From contig USJW01000040.1 in NCBI GenBank assembly GCA_900555045.1, positions 1-37,287 on the forward strand: 37,287 nt of DNA. The letters are read 5' to 3'. The notes beneath the pieces were generated by a model. It did not search any database and had not been told where the DNA came from. It worked only from the letters and a program-made list of their open reading frames with translations. The translations under genes were made by a program, and so were the position numbers. Shown piece by piece: positions 31,297 through 37,287 of the stretch. Positions within the stretch are counted from its first letter, which is position 1. Every line of letters starts with the position of its first letter. The DNA comes from an uncultured Clostridium sp. Lineage in GTDB: Bacteria > Bacillota > Clostridia > Lachnospirales > Lachnospiraceae.

Positions 31297-32847
31297 TCAC
31301 ATGAGCGGCGCAAACAGCCGCAGCGCCCGGCCGGCCGCACGCTTAATTAACGGATAGTGCCTGCACTCTTCCCTTGTGATGGGCTGGCACTTGGCCAGGG
31401 TCTCCCGGAAATCCTGCTCCACATCCGCCACCACCGGGTTTCTGTACATGTAGCAGGCGCACTCAAAGTGCAGGTACAGGCTGCGGAAATCCAGGTTGAT
31501 GGTCCCGACCACCGCCTTCTCGCCGTCGCTGACAAACTCCTTGGCGTGGACAAAGCCAGGCGTATACTCGTAGATCTTCACACCCGCGTCGATTAGCTCC
31601 GGGTAGTAGGTCCGGGCCAGCAGGTAGGCGTAGAGCTTGTCCGGGATGTGGGGCATGATCAGCTTCACATCCACGCCCCGCTTGGCCGCGTAGCACAGGG
31701 CGTTCTCCATCTCGTCGTCCAAAATCAGGTAGGGCGTCATGATGTGCACATACTCCCTGGCGCTGTTTAAAATGTCCATGTACAGCTGCTCTCCCACCTG
31801 CTCCCCGTCCATTGGGCTGTCGCCGAAGGGCAGCACGAAGCCCGCTGCGCCCTCCACCGGCGCCTCCCCGGCAGCCCGGGGGCGCAGGTACTTCCCGTAG
31901 TCGTCCTGCTGCTTCTCCGTCACGTTCCACATCTGCAGAAACATCATAGTGAAGCTGGCCACCGCGTCGCCCTTCACCATCACCGCCGTGTCCTTCCAGT
32001 GGCCGAAGCGCACCTTGGCGTTGATGTACTCGTCCGCCAGGTTGACGCCGCCGGTGAAGGCGGTGTGGCCGTCGATGACCACGATCTTCCGGTGGTCCCG
32101 GTTGTTCTGGTAGGTGGACAGGGTGGGCTTTATGGGGGAGAACATCTTGCAGCGGATACCCTTTTTCTCCAGCTCCATGGGGTATCTGTAGGGGAGCAGA
32201 ATCAGGGAGCACATGCCGTCGTACATCACGCGCACCTCCACGCCCTCCTTCACCTTCTGCTCCAGGATCTCCAGGATGGAGTTCCACATCACGCCCCGCT
32301 CCACGATGAAGTATTCCATGAAGATGAACTCCTTCGCCGCCCGCAGCTCTACCTTCAAGGCCTCAAATTTGTCCTCGCCCAGCGGAAAGTGGCGAACCGA
32401 GGTGCCCGCGTACACCGGGAAGCCCGCCCAGCGGTTCATGTACTCCGCCAGCCGCAGGGCCTGGGGATCCGCCTTCGCCAGCGCGTCCGTCACCTGCTCC
32501 TCCTGGATTAAGTAGGGGCCCGCGGCCTTCCGGGTGCTCTTTAAGCGCAGCGCCAGCAGCTTGGTGCGCAGCTGCAGGTGCACGAACAGGAAAAACAGCA
32601 CGCCGAACACCGGGAACACCAGCACCGGCACCATCCACGCCAGCTTGAAGCTGGAGTTCTGCCGCTCATTTAATATGTAGATCACGGCCGACGTGGTGAC
32701 AATCAGTGCCGCCCCGTAGGCGTAAATCAGGTAGTCCCCCAGCCACTGGATCACCCCAAAGAGGATCCCCACCTGGATCAGCAGAAACAGAATCACAAAC
32801 GCTGTCCGGCCGAACACGACGCGAAACAGTCCGCGCAATTTCTTCAT
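31297..32847 (-). CDS. cls: Cardiolipin synthase (phospholipase D family)
   Basis: Membrane enzyme of 516 residues that joins two phosphatidylglycerols into cardiolipin and glycerol. Three N-terminal hydrophobic helices (about 12-35, 38-58, 68-90) anchor it. Two PLD motifs are complete: His252/Lys254/Asp259 in RDHRKIVVID and His434/Lys436/Asp441 in VHAKEFVSD, each followed by a GGVN/GTIN turn. AAAGGAGAAG precedes the ATG. Length and layout are standard for bacterial Cls. Confidence 0.93.
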   Translation of the reverse strand: MKKLRGLFRVVFGRTAFVILFLLIQVGILFGVIQWLGDYLIYAYGAALIVTTSAVIYILNERQNSSFKLAWMVPVLVFPVFGVLFFLFVHLQLRTKLLALRLKSTRKAAGPYLIQEEQVTDALAKADPQALRLAEYMNRWAGFPVYAGTSVRHFPLGEDKFEALKVELRAAKEFIFMEYFIVERGVMWNSILEILEQKVKEGVEVRVMYDGMCSLILLPYRYPMELEKKGIRCKMFSPIKPTLSTYQNNRDHRKIVVIDGHTAFTGGVNLADEYINAKVRFGHWKDTAVMVKGDAVASFTMMFLQMWNVTEKQQDDYGKYLRPRAAGEAPVEGAAGFVLPFGDSPMDGEQVGEQLYMDILNSAREYVHIMTPYLILDDEMENALCYAAKRGVDVKLIMPHIPDKLYAYLLARTYYPELIDAGVKIYEYTPGFVHAKEFVSDGEKAVVGTINLDFRSLYLHFECACYMYRNPVVADVEQDFRETLAKCQPITREECRHYPLIKRAAGRALRLFAPLM

Positions 32848-32873
32848 AGAATCTTCTCCTTTAATACAAAGGG

Positions 32874-32902
32874 GGCAGCAAAGCGCTCCGCGCCCTGCTG
32901 CC
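32874..32902 (-). terminator. Hairpin after metY, possible terminator
   Basis: GGCAGCA and TGCTGCC with inner GCGC pairing form a stem on the minus strand, followed by CCCTTTGTATT. The tail is weak, so termination would be partial and some readthrough into cls is possible. Confidence 0.5.
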
Positions 32903-32926
32903 TTCCGTTAAGCTGCTCTCTAAAAA

Positions 32927-34207
32927 TCAGTCCTCCAGAGCCTGTCTGATATCCTCGATGATATCGTCCGCGTCCTCGATTCCCACGCTGAAGCGGATCA
33001 TGGACGGGTCCACGCCCGCCTCCACCAGCTGCTCGTCGGTCAGCTGCCTGTGGGTGTGGCTGGCCGGGTGGAGGACCGCGGTCCGGGAATCCGCCACATG
33101 GGTCTCGATGGAGCACAGCTTCAGCTTGTCCATGAAATCCGCGGCAGCCGCTCTTCCGCCCTTTAAGCCGAAGGAGATGACGCCGCAGGTGCCGTTAGGC
33201 ATATACTTTTTGGCCACCTCATAGTACTTGTCGCCGGGCAGTCCGGGGTAGTTCACCCAGGCCACATCCTCCCTGGACTGAAGGTACGTTGCCACCTTCA
33301 TGGCGTTCTCGCAGTGGCGCGGCACGCGCAGGTGAAGGGTCTCAAGTCCCAGGTTCAGCAAAAACGCATTCTGCGGGGACTGGATGGAGCCTAAGTCGCG
33401 CATCAGCTGGGCGGTGGCCTTGGTTATGTAGGCCAGCTTGCCGAAACGCTGGGTGTAGATGATGCCGTGGTAGGACTCATCCGGCTCGGTCAGGCCCTTA
33501 AAGCGGTCGTGATGTGCCTCCCAGTCGAAGTTTCCGCTGTCCACGATGCAGCCGCCCACGGTGGCCGCATGGCCGTCCATGTACTTGGTGGTGCTGTGGG
33601 TCACGATGTCCGCGCCCCACTCAAAGGGACGGCAGTTGATGGGGGTCGCGAAGGTGTTGTCCACGATCAGCGGCACGCCGTGGCTGTGGGCCACCTTGGC
33701 AAACTTCTCGATGTCCAGCACGGTCAGGGCCGGGTTTGCGATGCTCTCCGCGAACACCACCTTGGTGTTGGGGCGGAAAGCCGCGTTTAACTCCTCCTCG
33801 GAGGCGTCCGGACTCACGAGCGTGCACTCCACGCCCATCTTGGGGAAGGTCACGGTGAACAGGTTGGTGGATCCGCCGTAGATGGTGGAGGAGCTGACAA
33901 TGTGGTCCCCCGCCTGGCAGATGTTAAGCACCGCGTAGAAGGTGGCCGCCTGCCCGGAGGATGTCAGCATGGCCCCCACGCCGCCCTCCAGCTCGCAGAT
34001 CTTGGCCGCCACTGCGTCGTTGGTGGGGTTTGCAAGGCGGGTGTAGAAGTACCCGTTCTCCTCCAAGTCAAACAGGCGTCCCATCTGCTCGCTTGTGGTG
34101 TATTTGAATGTGGTGCTCTGGTAAATGGGAAGCTGTCTGGGCTCTCCGTTTTTCGGCTCCCAGCCCCCCTGAATACAAATCGTGTCCAGTGAACGTTTCT
34201 TGCTCAT
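32927..34207 (-). CDS. metY: O-acetylhomoserine sulfhydrylase (Cys/Met metabolism PLP enzyme)
   Basis: PLP enzyme of 426 residues. The ATG at 34207 is preferred because AGGAGG lies 9 bases upstream; an ATG three codons earlier is almost touching it. Seen: TRLANPTNDAV, SSGQAATFY, SSTIYGGSTNLF, PLIVDNTFATP and the Schiff-base Lys208 in HSTTKYMDGH, with the long MetY-type C-terminal half (VGIEDADDIIEDI). It makes homocysteine from O-acetylhomoserine and sulfide; some relatives use cysteine or methanethiol. No SAM or T-box riboswitch was found; it has its own simple promoter. Confidence 0.92.
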   Translation of the reverse strand: MSKKRSLDTICIQGGWEPKNGEPRQLPIYQSTTFKYTTSEQMGRLFDLEENGYFYTRLANPTNDAVAAKICELEGGVGAMLTSSGQAATFYAVLNICQAGDHIVSSSTIYGGSTNLFTVTFPKMGVECTLVSPDASEEELNAAFRPNTKVVFAESIANPALTVLDIEKFAKVAHSHGVPLIVDNTFATPINCRPFEWGADIVTHSTTKYMDGHAATVGGCIVDSGNFDWEAHHDRFKGLTEPDESYHGIIYTQRFGKLAYITKATAQLMRDLGSIQSPQNAFLLNLGLETLHLRVPRHCENAMKVATYLQSREDVAWVNYPGLPGDKYYEVAKKYMPNGTCGVISFGLKGGRAAAADFMDKLKLCSIETHVADSRTAVLHPASHTHRQLTDEQLVEAGVDPSMIRFSVGIEDADDIIEDIRQALED

Positions 34208-34241
34208 GCTGTGCATCCTCCTGTTGGTCGCATTTTCATTT

Positions 34242-34269
34242 ATTTTACCACTTTTTTCCTGATTTTCAA
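34242..34269 (-). promoter_or_regulatory. Promoter of metY
   Basis: On the minus strand TTGAAA (34264-34269), 16 bp and TAAAAT (34242-34247). The region before the start codon is short and shows no riboswitch structure. Confidence 0.65.
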
Positions 34270-34278
34270 TGGAAAAGC

Positions 34279-35382
34279 TTAAATGGTGATCAGATTGTAC
34301 TCCCGGCTGCCCAGGCCCAGCTTCACCGCGTGGTCGATGCAGGTCTCCCAGTTGGTGTCCGGGTGCGTGTCCGTGAAGTGGTCGTGGTGGCAGTGCTCCT
34401 GCTCCGCCAGGAAGCTGCCGTTTAACACCGGCTGGCGGTTGACGGCGTCCACGCAGGCCATATCCAGGGCCACCGGGTCAAAGGAGGCGAATATGCCAAC
34501 GTTGGGCACGATGGCCGCGTCGTTCTCGGAATGGCAGTCGCAGTTGGGGGACACGTCCACAACCAGGCTCACGTGGAAGTGGGGCCGGTCCTTTAAGATT
34601 GCCCAGGTGTACTCGGCGATCTTCTTGTTTAAGATGTCGTTGGCCTCGTCGCACATGGAGTCCACCGCGTCCACCGGGCATGCGCCGATGCAGCGGCCGC
34701 AGCCCACGCACTTGCTCACATCGATGGATGCCTTGCGATTTGTGATGGTGATGGCGTCATGAGCGCAGTTTTTCTTGCAGGAGCCGCAGCCCACGCAGGT
34801 CTCCTGGTGCACAAACGGCTTGCCCGCGTTGTGCATCTCCATCTTTCCGGCCCTGGAGCCGCCGCCCATGCCCAGGTTTTTGAGCGTGCCGCCGAAGCCC
34901 GTGGCCTCGTGGCCCTTAAAGTGCGTCAGGGAGATGACCACATCCGCGTCCATCAGCGCGCGGCCGATCTTGGCCTCCTTTATGTACTCCCCGTCGATGG
35001 GGACCAGCGTCTCGTCAGTGCCCTTGAGGCCGTCTGCGATGATCACGTGGCAGCCGGTGCAGAAGGGGTTGTAGCCGTTCTCGTAGGCGGCGTCCAGGTG
35101 ATCCAGAGCATTTTTTCTGCGGCCCACATAGAGGGTGTTGCAGTCGGTCAGGAAGGGGCGTCCGCCCTTGGAGCGGATTAAGTCAACCAGCACCTTGGAG
35201 TAGTTCGGGCGCAGGTACGCCAGGTTTCCCGGCTCACCAAAGTGAATCTTGATTGCGGTGAATTTATTGTCGAAGTCCATGTCCATCATGCCGGCCTTTC
35301 TGACCAGCCTCTCCAGCTTCTGCAGAAGATTTTCCTGTAATGTGGTTCGCATATTGGTGTAATAAACGTTGGGTACTGCCAT
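34279..35382 (-). CDS. DUF362 protein with two 4Fe-4S ferredoxin motifs
   Basis: Soluble Fe-S protein of 367 residues, AAGGAGG before the ATG. The DUF362 region (about 1-185, IKIHFGEPGNLAYLRP...DADVVISLTHFKGHEATGFGGTLKNLGMGGGS) is followed by two ferredoxin motifs, CVGCGSCKKNC and CVGCGRCIGACP, at about 196-235, and a DUF362 tail (NVGIFASFDPVALDMACVDAVNR). Several other Cys and His residues (CTGCH, CDCH, EHCHHDH) could bind metal. The reaction is not known; electron transfer is likely. It is the last gene of the GC-rich part. Confidence 0.87.
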   Translation of the reverse strand: MAVPNVYYTNMRTTLQENLLQKLERLVRKAGMMDMDFDNKFTAIKIHFGEPGNLAYLRPNYSKVLVDLIRSKGGRPFLTDCNTLYVGRRKNALDHLDAAYENGYNPFCTGCHVIIADGLKGTDETLVPIDGEYIKEAKIGRALMDADVVISLTHFKGHEATGFGGTLKNLGMGGGSRAGKMEMHNAGKPFVHQETCVGCGSCKKNCAHDAITITNRKASIDVSKCVGCGRCIGACPVDAVDSMCDEANDILNKKIAEYTWAILKDRPHFHVSLVVDVSPNCDCHSENDAAIVPNVGIFASFDPVALDMACVDAVNRQPVLNGSFLAEQEHCHHDHFTDTHPDTNWETCIDHAVKLGLGSREYNLITI

Positions 35383-35414
35383 GATGTCCTCCTTTGGAAT
35401 CGTTATAATCCTTA

Positions 35415-35443
35415 ATTATACTTCATGCGGCCCGGATATTCAA
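35415..35443 (-). promoter_or_regulatory. Promoter of the DUF362 gene
   Basis: On the minus strand TTGAAT (35438-35443), 17 bp and TATAAT (35415-35420). Beyond it, 35444-35633 is AT-rich spacer with no feature I can support, and base composition changes here. Confidence 0.75.
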
Positions 35444-35633
35444 TCTGCAATTTATATTTGTGGAGGCCGATTTGCAGATATAGAATTTCATTTATTAATT
35501 CCCTACAATTTTTCCATGAGATTACGATATTCCAATTCATAGATCTGATACTTTTCGTAAACTTTTTTATATTTTTATAGAAAATAGAATTATGAGATAC
35601 AAAAAGTGTGGGATGGTGGAGGGAATAATATAC

Positions 35634-35964
35634 ATGAAAACATGGAGGAACATTGTTATCATCGTGTCAGCAATGCTCTTTGGATTATGGTTCGGTTTTC
35701 AGATAAATAGGTACCAGGAAATCAAAGTGAATATGGAAATTGCGGAACTATTGATTGATAAAGAGAGAAACTATTTTATGGAGTGCTATAAGCACATTGA
35801 GAACCCGGACTATGATCGGGTCCAGTACCGTTTACAATATTTGCAACGGTGTTTTAACCGTAGAGGAACAGGATATAAAATATCGCTTTGAAGCTGACAA
35901 TATGACAATCCGATTTTGGATGGAGGGCTACATCGAGCTTCCCTGGTTTTTTAAATTCGGTTAA
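35634..35964 (+). pseudogene. Small membrane protein, apparently frameshifted
   Basis: ATG at 35634 with GGAGGG upstream. Residues 1-25 hold a hydrophobic helix (IVIIVSAMLFGLWFGF), followed by charged sequence. In the first frame it stops at 35891 after a short basic tail (85 residues). In the frame one base later, the next part reads LTVEEQDIKYRFEADNMTIRFW and on to a stop at 35964, with the look of real protein. Removing one T from the TTTT near 35850 would join the two. Either a frameshift mutation or a sequence error; the first-frame 85-residue product could also be genuine. Family not recognised. Confidence 0.55.
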
Positions 35965-36240
35965 TTCTTTGTATAAGTGGAATCCCACCAGCATTCCCGC
36001 TTCAAAATAAATATCATCATGGACACAAGCAAACTCCGATATAATATCAAAAAGTTCATTATCCTCCCTGTGAGCGTCTGTATATAGGCTTTCAATGTCA
36101 TTAAAGAATGTTTCATAGGATTCATCAATCGCATTATCATAACTTTCTACCATTGTTTCATTTTCTCCTGAGGCATATATAAGATATGATAGGATATTGC
36201 TGATTTTGCTTCTTTTCAATATATCACTGATTTCATGCAT
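35854..36240 (-). CDS. Hypothetical acidic protein of the AT-rich island
   Basis: ORF of 128 residues with AAGGAGAG before the ATG at 36240. The first 95 residues are acidic and helical (ILKRSKISNILSYLIYA, YETFFNDIESLYTD, VHDDIYFEAGMLVGFHLYKEL) and look like small proteins common near mobile elements in Clostridia; I cannot name the family with confidence. The last 35 residues are simply the reverse strand of the preceding frameshifted gene, so its natural C-terminus may have been lost or the reading extended at a junction near 35965. It is divergent from the XRE regulator. Confidence 0.6.
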   Translation of the reverse strand: MHEISDILKRSKISNILSYLIYASGENETMVESYDNAIDESYETFFNDIESLYTDAHREDNELFDIISEFACVHDDIYFEAGMLVGFHLYKELTEFKKPGKLDVALHPKSDCHIVSFKAIFYILFLYG

Positions 36241-36262
36241 AAATTCTCTCCTTATCTTAATG

Positions 36263-36357
36263 GTACACCGTTAGTTCACAGCTTTTTACACTTGTTGTCA
36301 ATGGTGTACCGCTAATATTGTGTTTGAAAATGATTTATACTTGAGTTAACCGTACAC
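36263..36357. promoter_or_regulatory. Three GTGTAC boxes in the divergent spacer
   Basis: GTACAC at 36263-36268, GTGTAC at 36304-36309 and GTACAC at 36352-36357, each followed (on the GTGTAC strand) by two bases and TTA or CTA. Two of the three read GGTGTACC, an 8-bp near-palindrome. They lie between the acidic protein gene and the XRE gene and look like repressor sites. Confidence 0.6.
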
Positions 36358-36375
36358 GAGTAAAGGAGAATTCAT

Positions 36376-36618
36376 ATGAGGTATTCAGAAGCTATTATAA
36401 AAAGATTGACAGAATTATGTGAGGAAAGAAAAATCACAATCAATAAACTTGCTACACTTTCTGGCATTACACAATCTACAGTAGATAACTTGATGAGAGG
36501 TAAGACAAAAAATCCAAAGCTGAAAACACTTCACAAACTTGCAATAGGGCTAGGTATGACGGTTTCTGAATTATTGGATTTTCCAGAAATGAATGAAACT
36601 GCATTTGAAGATGAGTAA
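36376..36618 (+). CDS. XRE-family helix-turn-helix regulator
   Basis: DNA-binding protein of 80 residues; AAAGGAG precedes the ATG. Almost the whole chain is one Cro/CI-type domain: AIIKRLTELCEERKITINKLATLSGITQSTVDNLMRGKTKNPKLKTLHKLAIGLGMTVSELL. Such short regulators are typical of integrative elements and phages in Clostridia. The stop overlaps the start of a 24-codon fragment by 8 bp. The GTGTAC boxes upstream are probable binding sites. Codon use is AT-rich, unlike the genes left of 35.4 kb. Confidence 0.88.
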   Translation: MRYSEAIIKRLTELCEERKITINKLATLSGITQSTVDNLMRGKTKNPKLKTLHKLAIGLGMTVSELLDFPEMNETAFEDE

Positions 36619-36685
36619 GGCAATGCAGGTATCGCAGTTTGAGCTTGTGCTGTATAAGGATAGCAACTGGAAGATTGTAGGATAG
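36611..36685 (+). pseudogene. 24-codon fragment, C-terminal tail of an unknown protein
   Basis: ATG at 36611 overlaps the XRE stop. The product (MSKAMQVSQFELVLYKDSNWKIVG) reads like the last strands of a larger secreted or NTF2-like domain, where an FELV-x-KDxxWKI ending is common. It is probably a leftover from a deletion rather than a peptide with a job of its own. Confidence 0.4.
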
Positions 36686-36691
36686 ATTAAC

Positions 36692-36724
36692 TGTGCAAGT
36701 CCTCTAAATGAGAGGATTTGCACA
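36692..36724 (+). terminator. Hairpin after the XRE gene
   Basis: TGTGCAA pairs with TTGCACA and CCTCT with AGAGG around an AAATG loop. No T run follows, so termination is doubtful, but the position after the small operon fits a 3' end. Confidence 0.5.
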
Positions 36725-36762
36725 TCATTGTGTAACTTAGTTTCCTGTAAACGTAACATAGT

Positions 36763-36876
36763 CTGACTTCATTTATCAGAAAGCTACGAAAGAAAATTGA
36801 GCCGAACCCAGATAGTCCACAGTACATTATAACTGTCTGGGGTGTGGGCTACAAATTCAACGAAGAAAAACCGTAA
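36763..36876 (+). pseudogene. 3' fragment of an OmpR/VanR-type response regulator
   Basis: The frame ending at TAA 36874-36876 encodes FIRKLRKKIEPNPD then SPQYIITVWGVGYKFNEEKP, the recognition helix and C-terminal wing of a trans_reg_C winged-helix domain. Receiver and start are missing; homology begins abruptly at about 36772. It resembles the end of the intact regulator at 2453 (IRAKIEPDPKNPRYLKTVWGMGYQF) but differs enough to be a separate, imported gene. Its terminator survives immediately downstream. Confidence 0.85.
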
Positions 36877-36921
36877 CTTGTTATTCACAGTATTGTGATC
36901 GACAAGTTACGGTTTATTTAT
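36869..36921. terminator. Terminator retained after the response-regulator remnant
   Basis: CCGTAACTTG (36871-36880) pairs with CAAGTTACGG (36903-36912), with an inner TCACA/TGTGA stem, and TTTATTTA follows. The other strand ends GGTTTTTC, so it also serves the convergent gene. Confidence 0.85.
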
Positions 36922-36938
36922 TCAACAAACTGGCATTT

Positions 36939-37187
36939 TTACTTAATGCGTTTCAAGTTTATTATATTTGAACTAATTGTGAGAATACCCGCCGCTAAAC
37001 TTCCTATCCCAAAGGCAGCACTTTGGGTCAAACCATAAATACCGGCACAACATAAAGCACCGCCTACTCCTATACCAATCTTTGAACCGATTTTGGCAAC
37101 TTTTTTGTTCGGATAATCTCCTTTGCCCGCAGTTTTTGCAAACTTCATGTATCTGCTCGTGTGTTCTTTCACATCAAAATTATTCAT
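36939..37187 (-). CDS. Small membrane protein of unknown function
   Basis: ORF of 82 residues. The ATG at 37187 has AAGGAG 7 bases upstream; an ATG two codons earlier sits too close to it. A basic N-terminal third (SRYMKFAKTAGKGDYPNKKVAKIGSK) precedes two Gly/Ala-rich hydrophobic helices (about 37-55 and 58-76) and ends LKRIK. No family recognised. It follows the partial gene at the window edge by about 12 bp and is probably in one unit with it. Confidence 0.65.
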   Translation of the reverse strand: MNNFDVKEHTSRYMKFAKTAGKGDYPNKKVAKIGSKIGIGVGGALCCAGIYGLTQSAAFGIGSLAAGILTISSNIINLKRIK

Positions 37188-37198
37188 AATCATTCTCC

Positions 37199-37287
37199 TT
37201 ATTCAAATATTTTTTCAACCAAATTATCAATCATAAATGAAAATACTTCTGTTACATTGCTTGGCATATTGTCTTTTTGTGATACAA
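37199..37287 (-). CDS. Partial CDS running off the window edge
   Basis: The open frame enters from the right edge and ends at TAA 37199-37201. The visible end (VSQKDNMPSNVTEV then FSFMIDNLVEKIFE) is an ordinary amphipathic C-terminus. The ribosome site of the next gene (AAGGAG) overlaps this stop, typical of an operon. Family unknown. Confidence 0.55.
   Translation of the reverse strand, partial: VSQKDNMPSNVTEVFSFMIDNLVEKIFE

Noticed and set aside
34208..34278. SAM riboswitch or T-box before metY
   Set aside because: The spacer to the DUF362 gene is about 70 bp and holds a plain promoter and ribosome site; too short for such a leader.
36571..36759. Minus-strand 62-codon frame
   Set aside because: It overlaps the XRE end, the tail fragment and the hairpin, and has no ribosome site or convincing composition.
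1..37287. CRISPR arrays, tRNA, rRNA or complete insertion sequences
   Set aside because: No regularly spaced repeats, cloverleaf-like segments, rRNA-like stretches or transposase genes were seen in either strand.

Overview
The window looks like a chromosomal segment of a GC-rich anaerobic Firmicute, most likely a gut Clostridia of the Lachnospiraceae type (inferred from gene families; not provable here). Supporting points are strong AGGAGG-type ribosome sites, TTGACA/TATAAT promoters with 17-bp spacers, a K+-dependent type membrane pyrophosphatase, a CitMHS carrier, an Fe-S/flavin enoate-reductase-type enzyme, an SLH surface protein and many one- and two-component regulators. About 35.4 kb is GC-rich and tightly packed. 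From about 35.45 kb to the end the DNA turns AT-rich and contains small genes and gene fragments, as in a decayed mobile element. No rRNA, tRNA or CRISPR was seen.

Layout. 1-4.7 kb: a hybrid sensor kinase and an OmpR-type regulator diverge from one overlapping promoter, followed by a CitMHS carboxylate carrier. 4.7-6.4 kb: an opine-dehydrogenase-family gene translationally coupled to a MarR regulator whose promoter carries a palindrome and predicts a leaderless mRNA. 6.4-9.4 kb: acetolactate synthase ilvB-ilvN and a TetR regulator, with matching operators in front of ilvB and of the tetR. 9.4-14.5 kb: an AbgT transporter, S9 peptidase and amidohydrolase operon, probably for uptake and breakdown of peptide-like or N-acyl amino acid compounds. 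14.6-16.3 kb: a diguanylate cyclase and a second TetR. 16.4-18.6 kb: a PhoB/PhoR-like pair preceded by an array of TTTACA boxes in 11-bp phase. 18.65-19.65 kb: an M19 dipeptidase. 19.8-24.8 kb: an operon for an SLH protein, a MacA-like adaptor, and a MacB-like ATPase and permease. 25.1-27.2 kb: a membrane pyrophosphatase. 27.25-30.0 kb: an enoate-reductase-type enzyme divergent from a third TetR, with two near-identical 21-bp operators between them. 30.1-32.85 kb: cls, a lipoprotein and a GNAT gene. 32.9-35.4 kb: a MetY-type sulfhydrylase and a DUF362 ferredoxin protein.

The terminal island (35.45-37.29 kb) has a frameshifted small membrane protein, an unknown antiparallel ORF, an XRE regulator with three GTGTAC boxes upstream, a 24-residue tail fragment, the 3' end of a VanR/OmpR-type response regulator, a small two-helix membrane protein and a gene cut by the window edge.

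The common theme is local regulation: nearly every metabolic gene sits next to its own regulator, and five regulator/operator pairings can be read directly from palindromes or phased repeats. The catabolic side (AbgT, S9 peptidase, amidohydrolase, M19 dipeptidase, citrate-type carrier) and the pyruvate/amino-acid side (acetolactate synthase, opine dehydrogenase, MetY) suggest an amino-acid and peptide fermenter. That lifestyle is inferred.
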